This document shows positions 39,779-50,881 of a stretch of 62,500 nucleotides of DNA, piece by piece. This DNA comes from Symbiodinium natans (Eukaryota; Sar; Dinophyceae; Suessiales; Symbiodiniaceae). The notes beneath the pieces are model-generated. The model searched no databases, had not been told where the DNA came from, and saw only the letters and a program-made list of their open reading frames with translations. The position numbers and the translations under genes were made by a program. The stretch is taken from NCBI GenBank assembly GCA_905221605.1, contig CAJNDS010001413.1:1-62500 (forward strand). Reading direction: 5' to 3'. Numbering within the stretch: the stretch's first letter is position 1; each line of letters begins with the position of its first letter.

Positions 39779-39935
39779 GGTTTAGGGTTTGGGGTTTAGG
39801 GACCCTAAACCCCTAAACCCTTAACCCTAAACCTTAATTAAACCCTAAACCCTAAACCCTAATAGGGTTTAGGGTTTAGGGTTTAGGGTTTAGGGTTTAG
39901 GGTTTAGGGTTTAGGGTTTAGGGTTTAGGGTTTAT
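39779..39935. repeat. Telomeric tract with two orientation switches
   Basis: G-strand units (39779-39801), then a single A, then C-strand units (39803-39861), then G-strand units again (39863-39934). The first junction (TTTAGGG-A-CCCTAAA) has the polarity expected of two joined chromosome ends; the second junction is the reverse. Confidence 0.9.
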
Positions 39936-40049
39936 AAACTGGCAGAGGCATGCAAGGCCGATCGTGGGTTCCAATTGTTGTACATGACACCGCGGCGGGT
40001 CACTGCAGGAACGCTCTCAAACACTCTCAGACCGCTGCATGTTCAAAAG

Positions 40050-40330
40050 CATAGGCCATCAAAACCTTCAAATCGGTCACGATGGCCTGCGGGGCGCAGG
40101 GTGCTTCTCAGCATGTAGACCAGAGAGTCCAAGCTGGGACTTTGAACAAGAAATCGACCAGGGCCAAAACCTACAAGAGGAGACCAATTGGAACGCAGGC
40201 AGAAAATAATTCCAAAGCAGGAACCTTGCGATAGTCGGCCTCGCTTTGCACCTGAGTCGTCTTGCAAGTTGATGGTGGTGCAGAAGCCGCCGACCCCAAG
40301 GCTCCCAAAGTGGCGCACACGGTCAAAGCC
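40050..40330 (-). CDS. Two-exon fragment of an unidentified gene
   Basis: The first exon (to 40252) reads VRHFGSLGVGGFCTTINLQD then DS; the second (from 40170) reads GFGPGRFLVQSPSLDSLVYM, LRSTLRPAGHRDRFEGFDG. The 81-nt intron 40171-40251 begins GTGCAAAG and ends CTTGTAG, and joining keeps the frame. The protein-like composition across the join is good evidence for a gene, but the family is unknown. A telomeric tract lies right at its upstream edge. Confidence 0.5.
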
Positions 40331-40332
40331 CA

Positions 40333-40356
40333 GGTTTAGGGTTTAGGGTTTAGGGT
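40333..40356 (+). repeat. Interstitial telomeric tract
   Basis: Three TTTAGGG units. Confidence 0.95.
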
Positions 40357-40359
40357 AAA

Positions 40360-41610
40360 AGATTCCCAGATACCTCATATCAAGCCGATGGACGCCCCTT
40401 CCCGGGCTTTGAGGGTGGGCCCGGGGCCCGCCGCTGAGTGTCGCGCATTTGTGTAATTCAGAATCAAAGAAGTGGCAGGAGGCTGACACAAGGTGTGCAA
40501 CATCAGGTCCGTCGCCCGGCGCTGAGCAGCCGGCAGAGTCCGAGGAGTCGCTGCTATGCAGGGTCACGTCCTGCCGCCGACAGTGCTTCGCTTTTTGCCA
40601 TGGCTGCGGGCTCCAGATATGAGACTTGATCATGTCTCGAAGAAAACAAGCAGGCACACCCCAAACTCGCCGTTCGTGTCCGAGCCTTGAGGACATCGTG
40701 CCGATTGTCCAGGCACACCTGAAACCTTGGTGTACCCTTCTGAGCCATTCACGTGTGACAACTGAGCCAGCTGACGCTGGGTCTCACCGTGTTTGTTGGT
40801 AGCCTTCTGCCCAGTCCGCCAATGCACAGCATCGCTGAGATGCGTGCTCTTTCATCAGAATCTCTCGCCTGAGCTTGCTACCGACAGCTCCCAACTGGAG
40901 AAAGACAGGCAAAAAGTGAACAGCAAGCACGATAACAGCCTCAGTGCTGTCAGGATTTTCTGGGGATGCAGCTTTTCCTGGGTCAGTATGTCAAAGTCGT
41001 TGGGTATGCCTGGCTTGGACTTGACCATGTGCCTCGCTACAGCAACACTAAAACATGTCATGTGCTTACGTAGGGTGACCCATGCTGGCCGGTTGTGCTC
41101 AGTCTCTCTGACTACAGCAACGAGATCCAATCGGGGCGGGTATACGCAGCTTCAAGAGGAAGTCGTGCTTGTCTTGCGGCCTTGTGGGGCTTGCCTGGCC
41201 TGAAAGACCTCCTTCCGATTACAATGTGTTTTTGTCTTGCGTGCTGTCATTGAGTAGGGCATGGCACAGTGAGGATCATAGCTTCAAGACGCACTCGTCA
41301 GAGGAAATGAAAATTCAAGATTGCGGAGTCTGTGGTGCACAGTGCTCAGGCCGCAACCGGTAGTCTGCTGCAAAAAGATGCGGGGCCTGTGAGGCAAATC
41401 TTGGACGTTCTGGACCTTTTCTTTTGGTGCACGCACCCACCGCTTGCCACGCACGTACGCCAGTCATCGTCCACTTGTGGTCCAAATGTGGCAATTGTAC
41501 TTGCCTGCTGGTTCTGCCAGGCAGGGGGGTGAGGCGCCAACCATCCCCCCGAGCTGGGAGGGACACTTTTTGGCTGGTGATCGCTCATGAAACTCTCCAC
41601 CGTCACTCTC
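40360..41610. other. No gene supported
   Basis: The minus-strand frame 40343-40696 includes HLVSASCHFFDSELHKCATL, possibly the next upstream exon of the 40.1-kb fragment. Other frames lack motifs. Confidence 0.25.
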
Positions 41611-41617
41611 TCACTCT

Positions 41618-41622
41618 CACTT

Positions 41623-41660
<38 letters not shown>
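41618..41660. repeat. (CT)n microsatellite
   Basis: About 17 CT dinucleotides. Confidence 0.95.
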
Positions 41661-41824
41661 AAGCCTGACCAACGACAAGCTGGACTCCAATTTAACATGA
41701 ACGCGAATTCACTCTGCGGCGCTCCATATAGCCCTTTTGGGGTCGCAAACTTTGGTTTTGGGTGTGCTCTCGAGGGGCAGTTTGCTGAAGGTACACGCGG
41801 AAGCCCTGCGGCAAACGCACTGCG

Positions 41825-41940
41825 CCCTAAACCCTAAACCTAAACCCTAAACCCTAAACCCTAAACCCTAAACCCTAAACCCTAAACCCTAAACCCTAAA
41901 CCCTAAACCCTAAAGACCCTAAACCCTCAAGATCCTAAAG
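41825..41940 (-). repeat. Interstitial telomeric tract
   Basis: About 14 CCCTAAA units, one shortened, decaying at the right end. Confidence 0.95.
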
Positions 41941-42043
41941 CCTGAATTTGCCATTGCTTCCAAGGCAGCTGCTGGGCAGCCACTCACCATTAGCGCCACC
42001 GGCAAGTTCGGCCTTTGTGTTTGAGAGGCATCGTGGCGTTGGT

Positions 42044-42074
42044 CTAGGGTTTGGGGTTTAGGGTTTAGGGTTTT
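42044..42074 (+). repeat. Interstitial telomeric tract
   Basis: Four TTTAGGG-type units, one of them TTTGGGG. Confidence 0.9.
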
Positions 42075-42157
42075 CCCTTAAGCTGCTGCTTCAGAAGTTC
42101 CAACCGCAACTTGACAGCTTGTCCCCTCATATCGGCCAATGAAAAAATAACGGCCTG

Positions 42158-42198
42158 AAACCCTAAACCCTAAACCCTAAACCCTAAACCCTAAACCT
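42158..42198 (-). repeat. Interstitial telomeric tract
   Basis: Five to six CCCTAAA units. Confidence 0.95.
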
Positions 42199-42338
42199 CA
42201 TGGTGTCGTTGGGGCGGGCCTCTCATCGCCTCCAAGATACGACCGATATTGCTTGTCAAACCGTTTCAGCACCTCGTACGCAACGATGGCGCCCATGGAG
42301 TGCCCATACCAAACAGTACCTGCAGCAACTCCCGGTTC

Positions 42339-42386
42339 AGGGTTTAGGGTTTAGGGTTTGGGGTTTAGGGTTTAGGGTTTAGGGTT
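42339..42386 (+). repeat. Interstitial telomeric tract
   Basis: Six to seven TTTAGGG units, one TTTGGGG. Confidence 0.95.
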
Positions 42387-42636
42387 GGAAACTACGCTCA
42401 AATGGATGATAAACCGAATCCTGGCTTTGCAGACGAGGTACTAACTCCATCTGCAAAAGACAAGACCTTGCGGGTAACTTGCTCGATCATCTCCGTCCTG
42501 GGATGGTCAGCAATGCTTGTGCAGACATGTTTGGCCTACTACGAGGTGTCCTCCTGCAACGTCTATCTGCCTGACATCCCCTTTGAATGCTGACGATGTT
42601 CGCCAAAGCAAATTGCGTGACTCATGAGCGACCTTT

Positions 42637-42864
42637 TTGATACGTTCCCCCGGAACAGTCGAAGACGACTTGGACTACAGCTTCATCGCACGGAATTTCG
42701 CTGTTGGCCAGAAGACCAGAGGACCAGGAAGGGACTGCAAGAGCAGAGGACTAGGGGAAGACGACAAGACGGCCCGGGAGACCAAACGTCCGACAAAAAA
42801 CACCAACCCTTCCAAAGAAAAGGATTGCGAAACATTGCACCTCTGGAGAATGTTTGGTGTGTAA
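42637..42864 (+). CDS. Weak hypothetical frame
   Basis: Plus strand reads GTVEDDLDYSFIARNFAVGQ then KTRGPGRDCKSRG and a basic stretch. It is protein-like but unassigned. Confidence 0.25.
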   Translation: MIRSPGTVEDDLDYSFIARNFAVGQKTRGPGRDCKSRGLGEDDKTARETKRPTKNTNPSKEKDCETLHLWRMFGV

Positions 42865-43095
42865 AAAGAAGGCAGGGATCAAGTCTGACAAAGATTCAAA
42901 GCTCTTGAAGCTCTTGTCAGCTGGCAAGCTGGTTTGCTTTTGCAAAAGCCAGAAACATCCAGAAACCTTACTAAGGCCCGGCCAGATCCTTCACAGTGCG
43001 ATGCCGCGCAAATCTTCCGAAAGCCAAAGGGGTGTCAGTATATGTTGCAGCCTAGCAAAAGCAGGCGATCTAGGAATCTAGTCAGCCATCCATAG

Positions 43096-43540
43096 TCAGC
43101 CAAGCTTCCAGCTGTCCCACCCTTGCCAGCTGACGATCCAAAAGTCCTGTTCAAAGGCTTGGCTCGTTGAGCTAGGTGGTGTGAAGCTTCGAACGCTCCA
43201 CGACACTGTCTGCCACAAACTGCGCAAATCTATGACGGATAACCTCCAAAAAGCTCTGTAGTTGAGTGGAACCAAGACAAAGCCGGTTTTGCCCGGGCCA
43301 TGGCCGCTTATCACTATACTAGCCCTCAAGCACGCGAGGACCGGCATGGTCCGTATCAAAGCTCGGAGCCAACTTGTCCCAGGATGATGCGGCAAACGAG
43401 TTCACGCTTCCAAACTCTGGCGTGAACAGAAGGAAGCGCAGCCTGAGGAGGCTTGCTTCATAAACAAAGCGAGCGGGGTTGCTGCCACGGCTTGTTTTGG
43501 TTAACCTTGTTGTGGCTGTGATGATCAGACCCTTTTGCAT
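43096..43540 (-). CDS. Weak hypothetical exons
   Basis: Minus strand has NPARFVYEASLLRLRFLLFT then PEFGSVNSFAASSWDKLAPS near 43480-43360, and GHGPGKTGFVLVPLNYRAFW near 43310-43250 in another frame. These may be two exons of one gene. No family is recognised. Confidence 0.3.
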
Positions 43541-43599
43541 TTGGTTGCAAGTGGCTGCTCACTGGCTCAAGCCTAGCGCGGGCTGTTTTGAATTCTCTG

Positions 43600-44425
43600 C
43601 CTCGCTCTCTCTTTTCTTTTTTTTCTTTCTAGGGGCGTGGGGGGGGGCGAGCCCCCGGGCTTCATCGCCCGCCCCTGTATTCTCTCTGTCTCTTTCTGTC
43701 GCGGTCGCTATTTAAGTCTATCTCACTATTCAGGGTAAACCCCCGGTTTGTTGCGGGGGGTCGGTTTCAAACCCTTGTTTACAAATTCTTGTCGCAGAAC
43801 TCTGCCTGCTCAACCCAAAAATGGAAGTACACAAGATGTTCCCGCAGTGTGGATACCCTCTTGCATGGTGCTGCTACTGCTGCTGCATCTCCCTGCACAC
43901 TAAGTCTGAATTTCACCCTCCACTGCAGGGCCAGCGGCTGGGGCGGATATTCCGTGACCTGACGGACGTTGGTCAGGACCTCCCAGCGCTGTGCTCTTGG
44001 CTCATACGTTCCATTCCAACTTCTGGCTCATGGGAAAGCACATTTGCATGTCATGCACGCACACAGTGGCTGTTCACGGATTCAGGCGCGGTTTGGCATG
44101 CGCAGCCCTTTTTTGTTGACACATCGGTGTTGTTGATGTCTGTGTGTGTGTGTACTTTTGCAACTGCTTCAGGCTCGGAGATCACCTTCATGACTTGTGG
44201 CCCTGCACCTTGTCCCCAGCCACGCCGCGGGTCCACTCCCGCGGAAAGGGGTCGTTGTCCCCGGACCAGGGCCCCTCGAGGGCTCGCATCTTGTTGGTGG
44301 CTTCGCGGAAGGGATATGGGAACCTGCAGGTCAAGCGCTGGTCAGGGCTGCGGGGTTTTTCAATCACAACTTTCCTCTGAGAAAAAACAACCCCTATGTT
44401 ACCCTTGAAATAAGGAACAATATTA
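43600..44425. other. No gene supported
   Basis: Pyrimidine-rich and G-rich runs at 43600-43660 and no motif. A plus-strand frame near 44230-44390 (GSHLVGGFAEGIWEPAGQAL) is unassigned. Confidence 0.3.
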
Positions 44426-44429
44426 TCTT

Positions 44430-44535
44430 TTTTCCGGGGTTCTTAAGCAATTAGTAGTATCTCTAAGACACTCTAAGAACCCCAAAAGAATATGGTATAT
44501 TTTCCGGGTTCTCAAGCAAGTAGTAGTATCTCATG
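44430..44535 (+). repeat. Direct duplication of about 30 bp
   Basis: ttttccgg(g)gttctTaagcaa followed by tagtagtatctc occurs at about 44430-44461 and again at 44502-44533, about 71 bp apart, with few mismatches. Confidence 0.6.
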
Positions 44536-44637
44536 GTATCCCTCTCCTCGGCCAAGTGGCGCTTTGTCCCTGTTGCTGGCCCATGGCCGCGACCGCATCA
44601 AGGAGTCCTTGGATAGAACTGCCGTGCAAGATGAAGC

Positions 44638-44664
44638 AGGGTTTAGGGTTTAGGGTTTAGGGTT
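44638..44664 (+). repeat. Interstitial telomeric tract
   Basis: Four TTTAGGG units. Confidence 0.95.
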
Positions 44665-44979
44665 TTTTGGGTCATGCGTCTGCCTGAATGAAGCATCCTG
44701 CTGTTTTGGTCATGGAGTCATGGGTCTGCCTTCTATTCCTCCTAAGGGTGGGGGCGCAGTGTGGTGCAGCCAGGAGCTATCTGTGAAGAACAGGTTTGTA
44801 AGCTACCGCGACCACCTGCACAACGGAGACAAGCTTCCAAACATATCCACTCTCGCTCGTTCTCGTCAAGCCACTGGTCTGTACAACACCTGAATGCAAA
44901 CTCACGGTTTGACGTGCGGGTGCCGAAAGCAAGCCATCACAAAAGCTAACAAATTGCTGCTGATGAACGATGATCCGAG

Positions 44980-45090
44980 TCACCTCTCACGGATGTTCTG
45001 GGCCTGGACGTCACGAACGTTCTGGAAGATCCTGGGTGCTGCAGCCACCCTGTTAACCTGCTTAATCGCACGTTGAAAAGGGAAGGCTGA
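44980..45090 (-). CDS. Hypothetical exon
   Basis: Minus strand reads AFPFQRAIKQVNRVAAAPRI then FQNVRDVQAQNIRER and a stop, a helical basic composition. It may belong with the candidate at 45437-45815. Confidence 0.3.
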   Translation of the reverse strand, partial: SAFPFQRAIKQVNRVAAAPRIFQNVRDVQAQNIRER

Positions 45091-45436
45091 CATGGAATTA
45101 GCAGCAACGCCGCACAAAGTTCTCATGGGAGTCATCCAAGGCTGAAACCGTGAACACCCATACAAGCCAAAGAAAGCCAGCACCCCACCATGCAATCAAT
45201 CCAGCAAAGTATAGCTCAGTGGCCTTTGACCTGCCGATCCTCCGAACGCACATGCAGGGCATCGCATGGCATTGCATGGCAAGCATCTTTGTGTGCGCGC
45301 CCAGGGCGGTCATCGCCCGGGCTGACAGTTTCCTGATGCAGTGGGGAAAGCGGTGCGCTCAAAATGGCTTCAGGTTGTCTCTCGGGTACCCAATGCGTGT
45401 GGGCCCCCAAACTGCCCACGAGTAGCTGTTCTTGGT

Positions 45437-45815
45437 TCATGGACTCCGTCGCAATGGCGCCATACCTTGAGAGCTTGGAGTGAGGATGTCCATAGATTCC
45501 GGTACCCTTCCATTGACTGTGTTGAGATTTACAATCGTATACAGCATCCCCTTCAACCAAACAATCCCTGAGGCCGGAACACGATAACCGATAACCTTTC
45601 CCGAAGTGGCCTCGAAGAGCTGATATTCAATAGCGGCCTTGTGCCTGCCACTCACCCCCCCCAGTTTCCGAAGCCAACCCGAAACCAGCAACTAGGCAAC
45701 CACCATCGTGACAGAATTCTGCGAAGACGAGTGGCTCTGGGATGGGGATGTCCACAGCCACGGCGGAGCTCCGCATGGTGGCCATGACCAAGATGGTAAT
45801 GCAGATCAAGACCAC
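45437..45815 (-). CDS. Hypothetical secreted/membrane protein fragment, frame broken at a G7 run
   Basis: Minus strand opens with MVLICITILVMATMRSSAVA, which looks like a signal peptide, then DIPIPEPLVFAEFCHDGGCL and VAGFGLASETGG. At a G7 run near 45655-45661 the reading moves to another frame that continues RHKAAIEYQLFEATSGKVIG then YRVPASGIVWLKGMLYTIVN. Either a short intron (GTGAGTGG follows the G run), a sequencing error in the homopolymer, or a true frameshift would explain it. No family is recognised. Confidence 0.35.
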
Positions 45816-46079
45816 TGGTTTGTGGCAGCAGAACTAGCATGCGGTAAGGTAAGATTAGGGTGCTCGTATTTGTATCTACTTGTCTAGGCGCGTGCCTTCT
45901 GCCTTGGTGCACGAAAGGCAAGGGCCGTCTGCGGAAGTGAAAAAGGATAAATCTGTGATCAAATGTGCCACTTGAGCAAGTGGGAAATACAGCTTTGAAC
46001 GGTCCAAGGAAGCCGCCAACCTCCCGAAGACCTTGAACATAGCGCAGCGTGGTTTGGCCCAAGTACCTACAATTTGTGT

Positions 46080-47100
46080 TTAAAAAAAACATACAAGCTT
46101 GTTCAATGTAATTAGAAATCAACATAACTAGACATTGTAGCTAATTATAGCTAATACACATTAGCTACGTAAAGTCATTTGTCCATGTTCTTGATTGCGT
46201 CTGTTCTTTTTGTCAATGGCGAGGCATGTGGCTCCCATAGTTCGTTTTGCTTCAACTGTTTCTGGACGGCGCTAGCAACAGCAATTCTTACATTTGAACT
46301 TTTACTCTTTTTTGTGTGAATATGTTCTCGTATACACCTGAGTGTTCAAACTGAAAAATGGCAAGCTCCTCTGCCTCTTTGCAGGGATGATAAACGCTGA
46401 TAGGAAGTGGAAGAGCACCTTCAGTACTAAACAAATGAAAAAGTTCCTCTGAATCTTACTATAACAAAGGCTACAAAACGCATATATGACCTATATAAAA
46501 GCTCCTGTCTCTCTTAACAACGAAAAGAAAGAGCTCGTCGATTTCATGAGAAAGCTCATCCTTTGCTTCCTATTTCGAAATGCGGGCGCAGAGCGCATGA
46601 GAGAGCTCCTCAGGCTTATACTATGGAAAGATAGAACCTCCATACCTCTTCATAAGAATTCAGATTTTGTATTGTATCTCCGAATAGGAAAAGAGAAAGA
46701 TCCTCACAAGTAGTTCTTAGTACTCCGATCTACTTTTCAAAGGAACGTGACAAACCCATTCTAGTCCTCAATATCGATCACGGCAGCTCTGTACCTTTTT
46801 TTTGTTATCTGTTCACAAGAAAGCACAAGATCCTTTAAGTCGCAATCGAGGGGTTGAGAAAAAGCATGTCAGAGGTCTGCTCTCGTTCTGGAAATGACCT
46901 ATAAGAGGAACTCTCTCTCCCTCTGTCGGAATGGAAAGCTCTGTCGCTTCGTACAAGAAATGATAAACCAGACTAGAGGAGTCACTCAGAAGCGTGCCTC
47001 TAATTGGGGACCCACTCCTACTTCTGAGGGCGGGGAAATGATAAAACTCTTCGGCTTCGCTGGCTGCGAAAACTTCCGAATTCGCCTCATTCCTTGAAAT
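46080..47100. other. AT-richer region without a supported gene
   Basis: Composition shifts to AT-rich with A and T runs. Recurrent words (gaaaagctc, gagagagctcctc, gatcctcacaag) suggest old degenerate repeats about every 60-70 bases. Confidence 0.35.
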
Positions 47101-47196
47101 CTTGGAGGTCCTGTACAAGACTTTACAAGGCCGTGACATGGTAGTCGCATGCTGGCCGGATGCTACAGCAGCTGCGCAGCTGCCATACATCCCGGG

Positions 47197-47223
47197 CTTA
47201 GGGTTTAGGGGTTTAGGGTTTAG
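47197..47223 (+). repeat. Interstitial telomeric tract between CCCGGG copies
   Basis: Three to four TTTAGGG units, one with GGGG. CCCGGG occurs at 47191-47196 and again at 47227-47232. Confidence 0.85.
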
Positions 47224-47593
47224 CGACCCCGGGAATCCGAGCTGAATTTCTGTGGCCTCAGAGCTGCGCAAGCTGTCCTTTACAAAGAGGCTCGCGCTAG
47301 CTTAGCCATCTTGGATGTTAGATACTGCGGGTCCCTAATGAACCATGGGCTCATGGACCCTATAACCCTGTTAGCCTTCGCACAGCCACTTGGCGACGTC
47401 CGCCGATCCGATGACCTCTGCGATGGAAGCGGCTGCTGAAAGCTGTAGGCGCTGAGCAGCTTCTGGACAGCTTTGGGCCTCGGGGTTTAAGGGGATGTTT
47501 CGGGCGCTTTGGCAATTCGACACGTCACGCGACTTCAGGTCAGCAGGGTTCACTTTGGGTTGACATCCGTTTACGTGTTATTCCTTCGTGCTT

Positions 47594-49036
47594 TCATGGC
47601 TGGGCCTGCTGCACCTCTGCCAGCATGAGCTTTACCGCAGCTGCGTCTGATGTGTTGCCATGGCTTTCATGTCCGCGGATGATGTCCTCACACAGGGCCT
47701 CCGCTTCTTTGAACTGCTGAATGCATGGAGACACCAGAATTTGTACCAAGCCGTATTTGGTTCCAAGAGTATCAGCGTGCCACTCACCCAGCCTCTCCCT
47801 GCGGCTTTGCAAAGACTCCCTGTAGCAGGCTTCCGCATCACTCAAATGACCAAGTCGGACCAGAACCCTGCCTAACATGTCCATGGTATCATTGGTGTCA
47901 GGGTGCCTGGGGCCTAGAGCTTTCCGTTGCTTGCTCAAGATGTCCTCGTACTCGTGCCTCGCATCCGTGAGACGCCCCTGCATGATCAAGGCGTTTCCCA
48001 GCAAAGATCGGTGTGCTAGGAGTAGGGACCCACACCCGGCCACCCCGAGCCCTGCACACAAGTCGAAGTGTTCCTGGTAGGTTTTCTTGCCTTCCTTCTC
48101 GGTCTCACGCCATCTCGCCCGGAAAGGCTCTATGTGGAAACCCGTGCGCAGCGCAGCATGTACTGATGCATCGCCCGCGGGACCCATCATCCTTACCCCT
48201 GCCCAAGTGTCGTCGATGCGAAGGAAGTCCTTCTCAGCCTCCCCGTGCTCCAGCGCCTTGACGAAACACTCCTCGCACAGGTCAAAGTTCTCACGCACCT
48301 CACTTTGAAATCGGGCTCCAACAATCGGATTGGCCTTGCAGGGCCCATCGCACAGGATTCCGAAATGCACAAACTTGTCGGAGCCCTTTGCCAGGTCGGA
48401 TGCTTCATGCGAGCTTGAAATAACCTCGGCTGTCTCGACCTTCGAGCCTGACACTGCGAGGGCGGCGCATGCGCTGCTTGTGTTGCCTGCGCCAGCCCGG
48501 CCAGCCAGGCGGCCGCCAATGTCAGACAACATGCTGTCCAAGCCGAAGAGCTTCGCGTTCTTCAATTCAGAAGTCCATGCGTCGGTTCGGGGGTGCCGGG
48601 TACTTCTCTTCTCATTGCGCGCCAGAACGTCTTGCAGAAGCTGGTCGGCATGGTCAGTCCTGTCTTGGGCTCTGAGCCAGAAAGACATCTCAGCCATCCA
48701 TTCAAGGGTGGCATCGCTCGTGGGCTCGTTTTGCTGCAAGTCAGCCACACGCTTCTCCAGGAGTCCCAACAGGCTGACGTATGGCATGATGGCATGCAGC
48801 TTCTCATCATCTGCAAGGCGAACTATCCAAACATCTCGGTTTTCATGCAGAGGCCGCATCTGGTAGTCGTAGCCTGCGGGGATTCCCAGCTCGGCCATGT
48901 CAGGAGTCGGAGTCGTATGAACATTGTAGGCAAAGTTCTTGGGAACTATAAGAGGTACACAGTAAGCCGCCCGGTGCCCTTCTCCTCGGCCTAAGGTACA
49001 TGCAGATAACGCTTCGCCCTGATGAGCAACAAACAA
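47594..49036 (-). CDS. ZZ-finger and TPR (kinesin-light-chain-like) protein
   Basis: A 480-codon minus-strand frame ending EVQQAQP and TGA. The N-terminal part is helical (YVSLLGLLEKRVADLQQNE, TLEWMAEMSFWLRAQDRTD). Near residues 225-262 lies a ZZ-type finger: VHFGILCDGPCKANPIVGAR then NFDLCEECF, the ZZ layout (H..CDG.C...PI.G.R, DLC..C), but the middle Cys pair expected before the FDLC block is absent (SEVR). From about 345 to 450 are TPR units of the kinesin-light-chain class: AHRSLLGNALIMQGRLTDA, HEYEDILSKQRKALGPRHPD and MLGRVLVRLGHLSDAEACYR. TPR stacks bind peptides; ZZ fingers bind protein tails. The true 5' end lies upstream, probably through the exon at 49110-49345. Confidence 0.75.
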   Translation of the reverse strand: MFVAHQGEALSACTLGRGEGHRAAYCVPLIVPKNFAYNVHTTPTPDMAELGIPAGYDYQMRPLHENRDVWIVRLADDEKLHAIMPYVSLLGLLEKRVADLQQNEPTSDATLEWMAEMSFWLRAQDRTDHADQLLQDVLARNEKRSTRHPRTDAWTSELKNAKLFGLDSMLSDIGGRLAGRAGAGNTSSACAALAVSGSKVETAEVISSSHEASDLAKGSDKFVHFGILCDGPCKANPIVGARFQSEVRENFDLCEECFVKALEHGEAEKDFLRIDDTWAGVRMMGPAGDASVHAALRTGFHIEPFRARWRETEKEGKKTYQEHFDLCAGLGVAGCGSLLLAHRSLLGNALIMQGRLTDARHEYEDILSKQRKALGPRHPDTNDTMDMLGRVLVRLGHLSDAEACYRESLQSRRERLGEWHADTLGTKYGLVQILVSPCIQQFKEAEALCEDIIRGHESHGNTSDAAAVKLMLAEVQQAQP

Positions 49037-49109
49037 CAGCGTTCACCCATCTCGCTACTCACTCTTGCAGCCCATCTCGCATGGTTCTGAAAGCTGATCT
49101 AGTCACTAG

Positions 49110-49345
49110 TCAGCCCTGGCCTGATCCCCACTGGCTGTCCCTCTTCTGCCCATCGTCCGATAGTGGGTCTTCGCGAAGCGGATCGCCATTGCTGTAGTTG
49201 TTGAGCAGGACTCTCATACGATTGCCCCAGACCTCGCACGCATCATACTGTTGCTGTCTCCAGTTCCCCCGAAACAAAGGAACCGCAAGTTGCGTCAAAC
49301 CTTCCAGAGTAGCAAAAGAAGAAGGCACTTCGAACACCAATGAGA
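49110..49345 (-). CDS. Upstream exon, probably of the ZZ/TPR gene
   Basis: Minus strand reads VFEVPSSFATLEGLTQLAVP, LFRGNWRQQQYDACEVWGNR and MRVLLNNYSNGDPLREDPLS. The composition is protein-like and it lies on the same strand just upstream of the ZZ/TPR frame. Splice limits are not determined. Confidence 0.45.
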
Positions 49346-49359
49346 GAGAAGCTTGGATG

Positions 49360-49925
49360 TCACTGCGACGGACGTGTATTCAAGCTTGAGGACGCTGTTT
49401 CAAGTAGCGAGGACAATGGTACCCCTGATTGCCTTCGATTGCCAGCTGCAACCTCGCCTCGGAAAAAAGACCCGAGGAGTTGACTTTACTGCTCGGCTGC
49501 AGGCATCAAGTCACGGAACTCGACACTGCCCGACTCCCCAACCCAAACGCTCAAAAAGCCCTCAAGGCCCCAGACCCCCAGAACAGCCCTGAAAACCCTT
49601 GTCACCAAGTAAAACTACAGACGCTTAAAGTCCCTAAAACAACTGGCAGAGCACCGCAGGCTCGTGCTGCGTCGCGTAGATCCCCAGGCCGAAGTGCGCT
49701 CGCTCGTACACAAGGGACGCCCAAAGTTCGGTCGCGGTCTGCTTCAAGTTTCCCACGTTCCTCAGGGGGTTAAAGCGTAAATCCCTTATACTCATAAGCC
49801 ACCCAATATAACATTGCTACACGTGTCACGTATCAGGTCCCTACTTTGGGGAGTTGCGGAGTAGCGGAGTAGCCTGAAAGTCCGGGTTTGGGAAACAGGA
49901 GCATGGCCAGGGCACATACTGTAAG
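49360..49925. other. No gene supported
   Basis: Open frames without motifs. Confidence 0.3.
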
Positions 49926-49926
49926 G

Positions 49927-50046
49927 CTTAGGGTTTAGGGTTTAGGGTTTAGGGTTTAGGGTTTAGGGTTTAGGGTTTAGGGTTAAGGGGTAAGGGTTAA
50001 GGGGTAAGGGTTTAGGGTTTAGGGTTTAGGGTTTAGGGGTTAGGGT
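49927..50046 (+). repeat. Interstitial telomeric tract with TTAAGGGG variants
   Basis: Eight TTTAGGG units, then a ttaaggggtaaggg pattern twice, then more TTTAGGG. GGCTT is present at both edges. Confidence 0.95.
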
Positions 50047-50059
50047 TGGCTTCTCCATG

Positions 50060-50820
50060 CTCCTAGATACCCTGCCGCAAACCGGCGATGCAAAGTTCGG
50101 AAAGACTTATGTTGAAGGGTCCCTAAGGTCCTTAGGGGGGGCTTAAGGATGAGTAACCCAATGTTCCCGACTGACCTTCCCTACTACTGCCGAAAGGCTC
50201 CCTAAAAAACCCAGAACCCTAAACTCGTCTCTATTAGGAGCTCTTCCCTGTAGAGCTAAGGGCGCCACTCTTCGGATAGTTACACGGTCCCTTCATAGGG
50301 TCCTTGCCCCCTAAAGGGTTTCAAACTATGGGCCATTGGTTTGTTTGGTAATATGAAGGGCATCTAGGGGTTCCCCAATTGATAGCACGGCCCCTCCCTG
50401 GGTTCAGGCGTCAGGTTTGGGGTCCTTTACGGTCACTTGAACCCTGAAGATCTTTGGCCCGACACAGCAGATCAATATGAAAACCGCACACATTATGGAC
50501 TTTATGAAAAGCATTACGATAACAAAATAGTGCTAGTGATAATAGCAAGAAGGATAACAAAATATAGTAACTAGTAATAAGGATAATAACAGTAATGGTA
50601 ACAAGAAAAGCAGTAGTCATAAATCATAATGATAATAATAGTATTTGGGGTTGGGGATTTTCATCTTAGGGAGAGGGTGATACCCTAAATTTGAAAAGGT
50701 TCTTAATCTTATGCGCATACACCTCAACCCCAAACCCGGAAAATCAGCGCGCCAAAACCGCAGACCTCGAATGCGAAACCCCCAAAACCCACGGCGCAAT
50801 CAAGACCCCGAAGCCCCCCA
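50060..50820. other. No gene; palindrome and AT-rich block
   Basis: CCCTAAGGTCCTTAGGG near 50120 is a perfect 8+8 palindrome with one central base. From 50510 to 50640 the sequence is A-rich with gataacaa/aataata words. No coding motif. Confidence 0.45.
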
Positions 50821-50881
50821 CTACATTCAGACCCTGAACCTCAAAACAAATCGCTGAACAGCAGGAACCCGCAAGCCGTGC

